This document shows positions 29,524 through 37,679 of a DNA stretch of 64,000 nt, one piece after another. This DNA is from Streptomyces sp. NRRL S-646 (GTDB lineage Bacteria; Actinomycetota; Actinomycetes; Streptomycetales; Streptomycetaceae). Under the pieces are notes generated by a model that was not told where the DNA came from, did not search any database, and saw only the letters and a list, made by a program, of their open reading frames with translations. The DNA lies in NCBI RefSeq assembly GCF_000720765.1, contig NZ_JODC01000010.1, forward strand, positions 372,001-436,000, in the 5' to 3' direction. How positions within the stretch are numbered: the stretch's first letter is position 1; every line of letters begins with the position of its first letter. Position numbers and translations under genes: made by a program.

Positions 29524-30459
29524 GTGACATTGGTGACCGCGACGAGGCGGTCGGCGCAGGGCGTGCCACGCACCGCCGGGGACCGACGGCTCCCCGACCG
29601 CGGGGCCTGGTTCCTGGTGCTGCCCGCGCTGCTCCCGATCCTCGTGCTGAGCGTCGGACCACTGCTCTACGGGATCCTGCTGGCCTTCACCGACGCCCAG
29701 TCGGGCCGCACCCGGTCCACCCAGTGGATCGGGGGTCTCAATTTCCAGGACCTGCTGCACGACACGCTGTTCTGGGAGTCGTTCCGGATCGGGCTGGTGT
29801 GGGCGGTCGGTGTGACCGTGCCGCAGTTCCTGCTCGCGCTCGGCCTCGCCCTGCTGCTCAACCAGGACCTGCGGCTGCGCTGGCTCGCCCGGGCCCTCGC
29901 GATCGTCCCGTGGGCCATGCCCGAGGTCGTGGTCGGCATCATGTGGCGGCTGGTCTACAACCCGGACGCGGGCGTCCTCAACGAGACCCTGCACGACCTC
30001 GGCCTCGGCGGCGGGCGGGACTGGCTCAGCAGCCTCGGGTCCGCCCTGCCCGCGGTGATCGTCGTCGGCATCTGGGCGGGCATGCCGCAGACCACGGTGG
30101 CGCTGCTGGCCGGGCTGCAGAACACCCCGCGGGAACTGCACGAGGCGGCGGCGGTCGACGGGGCGGGTGCCTGGCGGCGCTTCCGCACGGTCACCTGGCC
30201 CGCCCTCAGACCGGTCGCCCTCGCCATCACCGCGCTCAACCTGATCTGGAACTTCAACTCCTTCGCCCTGGTCTACGTGCTGACGGGCGGCGGGCCCGGC
30301 GGCCGCACCCGGCTGCCCATGCTGTTCGCCTACGAAGAGGCCTTCCGCTACGGGCAGTTCGGGTACGCGGCGGCGATGGGATGCGTCATGGTCGCCTTGA
30401 TCTCGGTGCTCCTCGCCGTCTTCCTGGCCGGCCGGCTCAGGGGAGGGGACGACACATGA
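29524..30459 (+). CDS. sugar ABC transporter permease (MalF/UgpA type)
   Basis: The 311-residue inner-membrane permease has six hydrophobic segments (from GAWFLVLPALLPILVLSVGPLLYG to MVALISVLLAVFLAG). The conserved coupling motif is EAAAVDGAGAWRRFRTVTWPALRP (near residue 205-230), which docks on the ATPase. LTGGGPGGRTRLPMLFAYEEAF is typical of the MalF branch. GTG 29524 follows AAAGGAGCCGATCAC. It is first in a three-gene operon with the second permease (ATGA overlap) and the lipoprotein. No ATPase gene is linked; Streptomyces sugar importers commonly share the MsiK ATPase. Confidence 0.92.
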   Translation: MTLVTATRRSAQGVPRTAGDRRLPDRGAWFLVLPALLPILVLSVGPLLYGILLAFTDAQSGRTRSTQWIGGLNFQDLLHDTLFWESFRIGLVWAVGVTVPQFLLALGLALLLNQDLRLRWLARALAIVPWAMPEVVVGIMWRLVYNPDAGVLNETLHDLGLGGGRDWLSSLGSALPAVIVVGIWAGMPQTTVALLAGLQNTPRELHEAAAVDGAGAWRRFRTVTWPALRPVALAITALNLIWNFNSFALVYVLTGGGPGGRTRLPMLFAYEEAFRYGQFGYAAAMGCVMVALISVLLAVFLAGRLRGGDDT

Positions 30460-31289
30460 GGACCAGGACCGGCACCCGCGTCGGCCAGTACGCCGCCCTG
30501 CTCGCCTATCTCGTCTTCCTCACGTTCCCCTTCCTCTGGCTGGTCTCCACCGCCTTCAAGTCGCCGCGCGAGCTGGGGAGCCTGCACCCCACCTGGATCC
30601 CCCGGCACCCCACCCTGGACAACTTTCGCCAGGCCTTCGACGAGCAGCCACTGCTGCACGCCGCGCTCAACTCCCTGCTCGCGGCGGCCGGGGCGGCGCT
30701 GATCGCCGTACTGATCGCGACCCCGCTGGCATACGTCATGGCCCGGCACCGCACTCCGCTGACCCGGGCCGCCACCGGCTGGGTGGTCGTCAGCCAGGCG
30801 TTTCCGCTGGTCCTGGTGATCATCCCGCTGTTCCTCGTGCTGAAGAACCTGCGCCTGATCAACTCGCCGGCGGGGCTGACGCTGGTGTACGTGGTCTGGG
30901 CGCTGCCGTTCGCGCTGTGGATGCTGGCCGGGTATGTCAGGGCGGTGCCGGCCGAGGTCGAGGAGGCGGCCGCGGTCGACGGGGCGGGGCGGGTGCGGAC
31001 GCTGGTGTCGGTGGTGGCGCCGCTGCTCGCGCCCGGGATCGCGGCGACGGGGCTGTTCGCGTTCGTCACCGCGTGGAACGAGTTCTTCTTCGCGCTGGTC
31101 CTGCTGAAAACGCCGGACAGACAGACCCTGCCGGTCGTGCTCAGCCACTTCATCGGAGCAGAAGGCGTCGCGGATCTAGGCCCGCTGGCCGCTGCCGCGT
31201 TCCTCGCCACCCTTCCCTCACTGGTCGTCTTCGCGGTCATCCAGCGGCGGATCACGGGCGGCATGCTCACCGGGGCGGTGAAGAACTGA
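30456..31289 (+). CDS. sugar ABC transporter permease (MalG/UgpE type)
   Basis: The 277-residue permease partner has six membrane segments (first YAALLAYLVFLTFPFLWLVSTAFK). The EAA coupling loop EEAAAVDGAGRVRTLVSVVAPLLAPGI is near residue 168-195, and FVTAWNEFFFALVLL near 205 is characteristic of the MalG branch. ATG 30456 overlaps the upstream stop by ATGA and its own stop overlaps the next start (TGATG at 31287-31291), so all three genes are translationally coupled. Confidence 0.93.
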   Translation: MRTRTGTRVGQYAALLAYLVFLTFPFLWLVSTAFKSPRELGSLHPTWIPRHPTLDNFRQAFDEQPLLHAALNSLLAAAGAALIAVLIATPLAYVMARHRTPLTRAATGWVVVSQAFPLVLVIIPLFLVLKNLRLINSPAGLTLVYVVWALPFALWMLAGYVRAVPAEVEEAAAVDGAGRVRTLVSVVAPLLAPGIAATGLFAFVTAWNEFFFALVLLKTPDRQTLPVVLSHFIGAEGVADLGPLAAAAFLATLPSLVVFAVIQRRITGGMLTGAVKN

Positions 31290-32596
31290 TGCGCAGCCGA
31301 ACCGGATTCAGGGGACGCGCAGGAGGTGTTCTGGCCCTCGTCCTCACGCTGCTGCTGGCCGGTTGCAGCAGCGGCGGCAGCGGAGGCCCGGCGAACGGAC
31401 GGATCACCCTCCGCTTCCAGTCCCTGGCCTGGCAGCAGGAGTCCGTCGAGGCCAACAAGGAGCTGGTGAAGGAGTGGAACGCGAGTCATTCGGACATCAA
31501 GGTCGAGTATGTGCAGGGGAGTTGGGACAGCGTCCATGACCAGCTCCTCACCTCCTTCGAGGGTGGCGAGGCACCCGACATCATCCACGACGCCTCGGAC
31601 GACCTCGCGGACTTCGCCTACGGCGGCTACCTCGCCGATCTGACCGACCTGCTGCCCCAGCGGCTCAAGTCGGACATCCCACAGCGGAGCTGGCAGGCGG
31701 CGACCTTCGGCGACGGCATCTACGGCGTGCCCTTCCTCCAGGAGCCGCGTGTCCTCATCGCCAACGCGACCTGGCTGAAGAAGTCGGGGGTACGGATACC
31801 GACGCCCGAACGGCCATGGAGCTGGGCGGAGTTCCGGAATGTGACGAAGAGGCTGAGCGGCGACGGGAAATACGGTGTCGCCTGGCCGCTCAAGGAGCCC
31901 GTCTCAGCCACTCTGAACCTGTCCCTGTCGACGGGCGGCCAGCTCTTCCACCGGGGTACGGACGGCAAGGTCACGGTCCGCTTCGAGGCGGCCGACCAGG
32001 TGGTGCCGCGGACGATCCACGACCAGGCGAACACCGACCGCAGCGCCTCGCCCACCACCCTGGGCAGCGGCGGCTCGGACACCCTGCCCGGCTTCTTCGG
32101 CGGCAAGTACGCGATGGTGCCGCTCGGCTTCTCCTACCGCCAGCAGATCGTCCAGCAGGCGCCGAAGGGCTTCGACTGGCAGGTGCTGCCCGCCCCGGCC
32201 GGCACCGACGGACTCACCCAGGGCGTCAGCCCGCAGACCCTGTCCATCGCCGACGACAGCCCGCACAAGAAGGAGGCCGCCGAGTTCGTCGACTACCTGC
32301 TCCGGCCGAAGAACATGGTGCGGCTGGCGCTGGGGGACTGGATGCTGCCGACGGGCACCCAGGCGCTCGAGGACCCCGCCCTGCACGCGGCCAAGAACGG
32401 CTGGGCGACCGGCACCGCCCTGGCCGCCCACCTCCGCCCGGCGCCCGCCCAGTCCGTCCGCGGCTACCCCGAGTGGAAGGACAAGGTGGCGACGCCCGCG
32501 TTCCAGGAGTACTACAGCGGGGCGATCGGCCTCGACGAACTGCGCAGACGGCTGGAGCAGGACGGCAACCTGGTGCTCGCCCGCTACCAGCGCTGA
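31289..32596 (+). CDS. sugar ABC transporter substrate-binding lipoprotein
   Basis: The 435-residue extracellular binding protein has a lipoprotein signal, LALVLTLLLAGCSSGGSGG, with the lipidated Cys at about residue 26. The fold is of the MalE/UgpB class: ITLRFQSLAWQQESVEANKELVKEWNASHSDIKVEYVQGSW, then APDIIHDASDDLADFAYGGYLADLTDLL. The C-terminal part FVDYLLRPKNMVRLALGDWMLPTG is also typical. It delivers a mono- or oligosaccharide to the two permeases; the sugar cannot be predicted. It is the last gene, whereas the usual order in such operons puts it first. Confidence 0.93.
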   Translation: MRSRTGFRGRAGGVLALVLTLLLAGCSSGGSGGPANGRITLRFQSLAWQQESVEANKELVKEWNASHSDIKVEYVQGSWDSVHDQLLTSFEGGEAPDIIHDASDDLADFAYGGYLADLTDLLPQRLKSDIPQRSWQAATFGDGIYGVPFLQEPRVLIANATWLKKSGVRIPTPERPWSWAEFRNVTKRLSGDGKYGVAWPLKEPVSATLNLSLSTGGQLFHRGTDGKVTVRFEAADQVVPRTIHDQANTDRSASPTTLGSGGSDTLPGFFGGKYAMVPLGFSYRQQIVQQAPKGFDWQVLPAPAGTDGLTQGVSPQTLSIADDSPHKKEAAEFVDYLLRPKNMVRLALGDWMLPTGTQALEDPALHAAKNGWATGTALAAHLRPAPAQSVRGYPEWKDKVATPAFQEYYSGAIGLDELRRRLEQDGNLVLARYQR

Positions 32597-32628
32597 CAGC
32601 CGCCGGGGCGGCCGCCACGGAAAACCCG

Positions 32629-32658
32629 TTGCCCGGCGTACGGCCGTCCGCCTAGCGT
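32629..32658 (+). promoter_or_regulatory. predicted promoter of the erm leader transcript
   Basis: TTGCCC (32629-32634) and TAGCGT (32653-32658) are 18 bp apart, matching the main vegetative sigma consensus. Transcription starting about 7 bases after the -10 box would begin at or next to the GTG at 32666, giving a leaderless mRNA, which is common for Streptomyces resistance genes. Predicted only. Confidence 0.45.
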
Positions 32659-32665
32659 GCCGTTC

Positions 32666-32779
32666 GTGGCAGCGAACAACGCGATCATCAACTCCGGTCT
32701 CGGCCGGGGCTGCACGTACTCCATCCGGATGCGTCGTGGCCTCGGAGCCCTGACCGGCCCGGGGAGCCCCACCCGCTGA
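32666..32779 (+). CDS. putative macrolide-sensing leader peptide of the erm gene
   Basis: A 37-codon frame starts at GTG 32666 and stops at 32777-32779, 106 bases before the methyltransferase. It reads MAANNAIINSGLGRGC then TYSIRMRRGLGALTG and PGSPTR. Residues 20-24 (IRMRR) contain an Arg-x-Arg motif of the +x+ type at which macrolides are known to stall ribosomes in other erm leaders (for example MRLR of ErmDL). Codons 28-31 form one arm of an 11-bp pairing with sequence before erm, so a stall at the Arg codons would disturb it. It is not a family I can name; the role is inferred from position, motif and pairing. Confidence 0.6.
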   Translation: MAANNAIINSGLGRGCTYSIRMRRGLGALTGPGSPTR

Positions 32780-32839
32780 TCACACGCGGTGCGATCCGCC
32801 CCCGTTCTTTCTCTTCCTTTCTTGCCTTCCGGTCAGGGC
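32747..32839 (+). promoter_or_regulatory. predicted attenuator stem in the erm leader RNA
   Basis: GCCCTGACCGG (32747-32757, inside the leader frame) is exactly complementary to CCGGTCAGGGC (32829-32839), 46 bases before the erm start. A competing 6-bp pairing is CTTCCG (32826-32831) with CGGAAG (32864-32869), just before the AAGGA ribosome site. Mutually exclusive pairings of this kind are the basis of erm attenuation in other organisms. Confidence 0.5.
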
Positions 32840-32885
32840 CTTCGGCTGCCCTCTCCCCCTTCACGGAAGACAAGGACCGCAGGCC

Positions 32886-33671
32886 ATGGCCCGCCCCACC
32901 CCCGTTTCCCGCGCGCTCTCGCAGAACTTTCTCGCCGACCGCGCCACCGCCGAACACATCGCCCGGCTCGCCGTCCCGCACGGGCGGCAGGCACCTGCAC
33001 CCCTGCTGCTCGAAGTCGGTGCAGGAAAAGGCGCGTTGACCGAACGGCTGGCCCCGCGCTGCCGTGAGCTGCGCGCGTACGAGATCGACCGACGGCTCCT
33101 CCCCGTCCTGCGTACCCGGTTCTCCGGCACCGCCCATGTGCGGGTGATCGGCGGGGACTTCCTCGCCGCGCGGCCCCCGCGCACCCCGTTCTCCGTCGCC
33201 GGAAACGTGCCCTTCTCCCGCACCGCCGCCATCGTCGAATGGTGCCTGCGGGCCCATGCTCTCACCGATGCCACCCTGCTCACCCAGCTCGAGTACGCCC
33301 GCAAACGCACCGGCGACTACGGGAGTTGGACCTTGCTCACCGTCCGCAGCTGGCCCCGCCACGAGTGGCGGCTGGTCGGCCGGGTCGCCCGGACACGGTT
33401 CAGGCCCGTACCCCGCGTCGACGCAGGGATCGTACGCATCGAACGGCGCCGCACCCCGCTGCTCGAACCCGCCGCGTACGACAGCTGGCGGTGCCTCGTC
33501 GAGCTGGGTTTCTCGGGGATCGGCGGCTCGCTGCACGCCTCGTTGCGACGTGCACATCCGAGGCGCCGGGTGGACGCCGCCTTCCGGGCGGCGGATCTGG
33601 ATCCCCGGGTGCTGGTCGGGGAAGTGGCACCGGGGCGGTGGCTGAGGCTGCACGAGGTGCTGGCCGGGTGA
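32886..33671 (+). CDS. erm: 23S rRNA (adenine-N6)-methyltransferase, Erm family (Erm(O)/Lrm-like)
   Basis: The 261-residue enzyme methylates A2058 of 23S rRNA and gives macrolide-lincosamide resistance. SAM-binding [17 protein letters not shown] is near residue 40-56, YEIDR near 65, GDFLAA near 92 and the catalytic N-x-P-F motif [16 protein letters not shown] near 105. [18 protein letters not shown] follows near 170. The N-terminus [20 protein letters not shown] is typical of actinobacterial Erm proteins. Adjacency to a macrolide glycosyltransferase matches the lrm-mgt pair of S. lividans. ATG 32886 lies 10 bases after AAGGA. Expression is probably induced through the upstream leader peptide. 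Confidence 0.93.
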   Translation: MARPTPVSRALSQNFLADRATAEHIARLAVPHGRQAPAPLLLEVGAGKGALTERLAPRCRELRAYEIDRRLLPVLRTRFSGTAHVRVIGGDFLAARPPRTPFSVAGNVPFSRTAAIVEWCLRAHALTDATLLTQLEYARKRTGDYGSWTLLTVRSWPRHEWRLVGRVARTRFRPVPRVDAGIVRIERRRTPLLEPAAYDSWRCLVELGFSGIGGSLHASLRRAHPRRRVDAAFRAADLDPRVLVGEVAPGRWLRLHEVLAG

Positions 33672-33683
33672 CCTTCAAAATGA

Positions 33684-33713
33684 TTGGACGAGACGTATCG
33701 TCTCGTCTACCTT
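33684..33713 (+). promoter_or_regulatory. predicted mgt promoter
   Basis: TTGGAC (33684-33689) and TACCTT (33708-33713) are separated by 18 bp, which is occupied by the palindrome at 33687-33707. A start 7 bases after the -10 would fall at the ATG at 33721, suggesting a leaderless mRNA. Prediction only. Confidence 0.45.
33687..33707. promoter_or_regulatory. perfect palindrome, candidate TetR-type operator of mgt
   Basis: Arms GACGAGACG and CGTCTCGTC are perfectly complementary around TAT (9-3-9). It fills the spacer between the predicted -35 and -10 boxes, 13 bp before the mgt start, where a bound dimer would block transcription. No tetR gene lies nearby, so the regulator would be encoded elsewhere. 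Confidence 0.6.
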
Positions 33714-33720
33714 CGGCGAC

Positions 33721-34947
33721 ATGCCTACCCCGACTCCCACCCGCACACCCCGTCCCGCCCACATCGCCATGTTCTCCGTCGCCGCCCACGGTCATGTGAA
33801 CCCCAGCCTCGAGGTGATCCGCGAGCTCGTCGCCCGCGGACACCGAGTCACGTATGCGATCCCGCCCGCGTTCGCGGAGAAGGTCGCCGAGACCGGCGCC
33901 GAGCCGAAGCTGTGGCACTCCACGCTGCCCGGGCCCGACGCGGACCCGGCGGCGTGGGGGAGCGAACTGCTGGACCACGTCGAGCTGTTCCTCGAAGACG
34001 CGATCCAGGCGCTGCCGCAGCTGGCCGAGGCGTACGACGGGGACGTACCGGACCTCGTGCTGCACGACATCACGGCGTATCCGGCCCGCGTCCTCGCCCA
34101 CCGCTGGGGCGTCCCCGCGATCTCGCTCTCGCCGAACCTCGTCGCCTGGGAGGGGTACGAGAAGGAAGTCGCCGAGCCGATGTGGGCGGAGCCGAAGCGG
34201 ACCGAGCGGGGGCGGGCGTACTACGCGCGCTTCCGGGCCTGGCTGGAGGAGAACGGGATCACACAGCACCCGGACCACTTCGCGGGCCACCCCGACCGCT
34301 CGCTCGTCCTGATCCCCAAGGCGCTTCAGCCCAACGCCGACCGGGTCGACGAGACCCGGTACACCTTCGTCGGCGCCTGCCAGGGCGACCGCACCGCGGA
34401 GGGCGACTGGCAGCGGCCGGCCGGAGCCGAGAAGGTGGCGCTGGTGTCGTTGGGCTCGACCTTCACCGACCGGCCCGGCTTCTACCGGGAGTGTGTCGAG
34501 GCGTTCGGCGGCCTGCCCGACTGGCACCTCGTCCTGCAGATCGGCAGGCGCGTGGACCCCGAGGCGCTCGGGGACGTACCGGCGAACGTGGAAGTGCGTT
34601 CCTGGGTGCCGCAGTTGGCGGTACTTCGGCAGGCCGACCTGTTCGTCACCCACGCCGGGGCGGGCGGCAGCCAGGAGGGTCTGGCCACCGCCACACCGAT
34701 GATCGCCGTACCGCAGGCCGTCGACCAGTTCGGCAACGCGGACATGCTGCAGGCCCTCGGCGTCGCCCGACACGTCCCCACGGTGGAGGCCACCGCAGAC
34801 ACCCTGCGCAGGACCGCCCTCGCTCTGGTCGACGATCCCGAGGTCGCCCGCAGGCTGAAGGAGATCCAGGCCGACATGGCGAAGGAGGGCGGCACCCGGC
34901 GGGCGGCCGATCTGATCGAGGCCGAGCTGAACGCGCAGCGGGCATGA
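33721..34947 (+). CDS. mgt: macrolide glycosyltransferase (MGT family)
   Basis: The 408-residue GT-B enzyme transfers a sugar from UDP-glucose-type donors to the 2'-hydroxyl of macrolides and inactivates them. It has the N-terminal acceptor domain [33 protein letters not shown] with the catalytic His in AAHGHVNP. The C-terminal donor site reads [49 protein letters not shown] (HAGxGGxxE and PxxxDQ). The sequence is of the OleI/OleD/S. lividans Mgt type. It follows erm by 49 bp but has its own predicted promoter and operator, so the two resistance functions can be controlled separately. Confidence 0.94.
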   Translation: MPTPTPTRTPRPAHIAMFSVAAHGHVNPSLEVIRELVARGHRVTYAIPPAFAEKVAETGAEPKLWHSTLPGPDADPAAWGSELLDHVELFLEDAIQALPQLAEAYDGDVPDLVLHDITAYPARVLAHRWGVPAISLSPNLVAWEGYEKEVAEPMWAEPKRTERGRAYYARFRAWLEENGITQHPDHFAGHPDRSLVLIPKALQPNADRVDETRYTFVGACQGDRTAEGDWQRPAGAEKVALVSLGSTFTDRPGFYRECVEAFGGLPDWHLVLQIGRRVDPEALGDVPANVEVRSWVPQLAVLRQADLFVTHAGAGGSQEGLATATPMIAVPQAVDQFGNADMLQALGVARHVPTVEATADTLRRTALALVDDPEVARRLKEIQADMAKEGGTRRAADLIEAELNAQRA

Positions 34948-34949
34948 GC

Positions 34950-34986
34950 GAGGGCCCGCCGGCTCCCCTGTGGCCGGCGGGCCCTC
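34950..34986. terminator. strong bidirectional terminator hairpin
   Basis: A 14-bp perfect stem (GAGGGCCCGCCGGC with its complement) and 9-base loop lie between the convergent mgt and MMPL genes, starting 3 bases after the mgt stop. Confidence 0.8.
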
Positions 34987-34998
34987 GGTCGGTAGGGG

Positions 34999-37257
34999 TC
35001 AGACGCCCAGTCGCTCACCCTCGTCGCGCCGCACCGAGTGCGTGATGACCTCCGCCGACTCGTCGTGCGTCAGGTCCGGCAGCCGGTGCAGCCACCTCGG
35101 CAGATACCAGTTGCGCTCGCCCAGCAGCGCCATCACCGCCGGGAGCAGCACACCCCGGATGATCGTCGCGTCGATGAGCACCGCGGCCGCGAGGCCGACG
35201 CCCATCTGCTTCATGGACTGCATGGACAGCGTGCCGAAGATCGCGAACACGGCGACCATGATGACCGCGGCGCTGGTGACGACACCGGCCGTGGTGACCA
35301 CACCGTGCTGGATCGCGTCCCTGGTCGTACGGCCGCGCAGCCGGGCCTCGCGGATCCGGGAGACCACGAACACGTGGTAGTCCATGCTCAGCCCGAACAG
35401 GATCACGAACAGGAACAGCGGCAGCCAGGTGATGATCGCGCCGACACCCTCCGCGCCCACCAGCGAGGCACCCCAGCCGTGCTGGAATACGGCGACGAGG
35501 ATGCCGTAGGCCGCGCCCACCGACAGCAGGTTGAGCAGGATCGACGTGATCGCGACCGTCAGCGAGCGGAACGACAGGAGCATCAGCAGGAAGGCGAAGA
35601 CCACGACGAACGCGAACACCGGGAGCACGGCGCCGCCGAGCTGGTCGTTGAAGTCCTGCGAGCCGGCGACCTGTCCGGTGATCGGCGCCTGGACGCCGTC
35701 GACCTTGCCGAGCGTGGCCGGCCGCACCTCGTCGCGCAGCTTCTCCAGGCTGGCGCCCGCCTTGTCCAGGTCGGAGCCGCCGACCAGCGGGACGTAGACG
35801 TAGGCGATGTTCTGTGCATCGTGCAGCTTGATCTCGACCGGGCCGCGCGAGGCACCCGAACTGATCGCCCGCGCCTTGAAGTCGGCGAGCGCGGACTTCA
35901 CCTCGGGCGCGTTGATGTCCTTCGCCTTGACGACGACCTCGGCCGGGTCGGAGCCGCCCGGGAAGGCGTCGTTGACCCGGTTGTACGTCTGCACGATCGG
36001 CAGCGAGTCGCCGAACTCCTGGTCCAGCGTGAGGTTCTGGGTCTTCATGCCGAGTGCCGGAGCCGCGATGGCCAGCAGTGCACCGGCCGCGACGAGCACG
36101 GAGACCAGCGGCTTGGCGAGCACACCGCGCAGGACCGCGGTCCAGAACCGGCTCTCCCCGCCCGTGCGGGCGGCCCGACGCTCCATCGCCTTGCGCAGGA
36201 AGGGAATCCGCCCCTTCTCGACCCGCTCGCCCAGCAGCGAGAGCAGCGCGGGCAGCACCGTCACCGACCCGACCATGGCGACCGCCACGACGATCAGCGA
36301 GGCCAGACCCATCCCCTGGAACGTGACGAGCCCGGTGAACAGCATGCCCGCCATCGCCACGCACACGGTGATGCCGGAGACGACGATCGCCCGGCCGCTG
36401 GTGGCGGCGGCGATCTGCAGAGCGGTCTGCGCGTCCCTCCCGGCCGCGCGCTCCTCGCGCTCACGGCGCAGATAGAACAGGCAGTAGTCGACGCCGACCG
36501 CCAGACCGACCAGCAGCATTACGGAGTTGGCGGTGTCGCTCATCGGCATCACATGGCTGACGACACCCATCAGACCCATCGTCGCCATGATCGCGGTGAT
36601 CGCCAGCGCCACCGGCAGCAGCGCGGCCACCAGCGCACCGAAGGCGATGAGCAGAATGCCGAGAGCCACCGGCACCGCGGAGAGCTCGGCCTTCTTGAAG
36701 TCGTCGCCGAACGCGTCCTTGAACGTCTTGTTCATGCTGGCGCTGCCGATCTCCTCGATCCGCAGCGTCCCGTGCTCCTTCTGCGCCCCCGCGACGGCCT
36801 TCAGCACCGGCTCCACGCGCTCGTACGCGGTCTCGGAGTCGCCGCGCATGTCGAACTGCACCAGCGCGCTGCGCCCGTCCTTGGAGATCGTGTTCGTGAC
36901 GTACGGCGACTTCACGTCCGTGACCTTGCCGGTCCCGTCGACGGCCTTCACGACTGCGTCGACGGCGGACTTGAACTCGGCGTCGGTGGCCTTGAGCCGG
37001 CCGCCCTTCGCCTGGATCAGGACCGTCTCGCTCGCCGGCTCCTTGATCCCCGCATCTTCGATGATCTTGGCGGCGGTGTGTGTCTCGCCCTTGAGCTGGT
37101 CGCTCTCCTTGACGTCGACCCGGCCGGCAGCCGAACCGAGCCCCATCGCCAGGACGACGAACAGCACCCAGATGCCGACGGCAGCCCATCGGTGCCGGGC
37201 GCTCCAGCCGCCGGCCCGGGCGGCGATGCCCCGCACCCGTGAATCTCCGTTCCCCAT
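34999..37257 (-). CDS. MMPL/RND family transporter
   Basis: The 752-residue membrane protein has the MMPL layout. One N-terminal helix (WAAVGIWVLFVVLAMGLGSAAG) is followed by an extracellular loop domain (residues 45-190) and five helices (195-390; VGVDYCLFYLRRERE). A cytoplasmic stretch, another helix, a second loop domain and a final five-helix bundle (VILFGLSMDYHVFVVSRIREA) complete it. The Asp residues in GVDYCLF and SMDYHVF are the conserved proton-relay positions. Actinobacterial members export lipids, siderophores or drugs; the substrate is not shown here. ATG 37257 opens the conserved N-terminus. It has no adjacent regulator on its strand. Confidence 0.93.
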   Translation of the reverse strand: MGNGDSRVRGIAARAGGWSARHRWAAVGIWVLFVVLAMGLGSAAGRVDVKESDQLKGETHTAAKIIEDAGIKEPASETVLIQAKGGRLKATDAEFKSAVDAVVKAVDGTGKVTDVKSPYVTNTISKDGRSALVQFDMRGDSETAYERVEPVLKAVAGAQKEHGTLRIEEIGSASMNKTFKDAFGDDFKKAELSAVPVALGILLIAFGALVAALLPVALAITAIMATMGLMGVVSHVMPMSDTANSVMLLVGLAVGVDYCLFYLRREREERAAGRDAQTALQIAAATSGRAIVVSGITVCVAMAGMLFTGLVTFQGMGLASLIVVAVAMVGSVTVLPALLSLLGERVEKGRIPFLRKAMERRAARTGGESRFWTAVLRGVLAKPLVSVLVAAGALLAIAAPALGMKTQNLTLDQEFGDSLPIVQTYNRVNDAFPGGSDPAEVVVKAKDINAPEVKSALADFKARAISSGASRGPVEIKLHDAQNIAYVYVPLVGGSDLDKAGASLEKLRDEVRPATLGKVDGVQAPITGQVAGSQDFNDQLGGAVLPVFAFVVVFAFLLMLLSFRSLTVAITSILLNLLSVGAAYGILVAVFQHGWGASLVGAEGVGAIITWLPLFLFVILFGLSMDYHVFVVSRIREARLRGRTTRDAIQHGVVTTAGVVTSAAVIMVAVFAIFGTLSMQSMKQMGVGLAAAVLIDATIIRGVLLPAVMALLGERNWYLPRWLHRLPDLTHDESAEVITHSVRRDEGERLGV

Positions 37258-37679
37258 GACGGGCTTGCCCCCTCGTATACGGTCGCGGCCCCCTGCCGCC
37301 ACCTTTCGCTTCGAAGGTATGCGCCGGATAAGAGCGTCTCGTCGTGCTGCCCGGTGAAGTGCGGCGGGAGCGGGTCCTCCCCTCGTACGCCGCTGTCTCA
37401 TCGCTGGGGAGGACGTCGGCCCCTTACATCTATCGGGAGTTCTCGGGGATGAAGATCAGGGATGAAGATCGGGGACAAGGACCGTGTCCGGTCCGTCGGC
37501 ATCGCTCCTCTTTGTCATTGCTGGTTATTGCGAAACCTTGTTGAACAAGTCACAGGTGCGTGTATCGGTTGATCCGGACCCCGGGTTCGGACAGAGTTTC
37601 GGGCAGTCCGCCCCGCGCGGACGCGGCGGCCGTCGTGCCCACCCCCACGGGGCACGACGGCCGCTTTATGGTGTGCGCC
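37258..37679. other. 422-bp intergenic region with repeats and a palindrome
   Basis: The gap between the divergent MMPL and DUF1697 genes is less GC-rich than its surroundings. It holds two copies of GGATGAAGATC 13 bp apart (37447 and 37460), the perfect palindrome CTTGTT-G-AACAAG (37537-37549) and a strong hairpin at 37626-37664. No coding frame with Streptomyces character was found. Confidence 0.5.
37626..37664 (+). terminator. strong hairpin 15 bp before the DUF1697 gene
   Basis: A 15-bp perfect stem (GCGGCCGTCGTGCCC and complement) with a 9-base loop is followed by TTTAT. By form it is an intrinsic terminator, but it sits just upstream of a start codon. It could end an upstream transcript or attenuate the gene. 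Confidence 0.55.

Noticed and set aside
37335..37343. CGTCTCGTC, identical to half of the mgt operator, upstream of the MMPL gene
   Set aside because: A single 9-base half-site is expected about once in a window of this size by chance, and the other half is missing.
37560..37620. GGGTTCGGA T-loop-like sequence suggesting a tRNA
   Set aside because: No acceptor stem or anticodon arm can be built around it.
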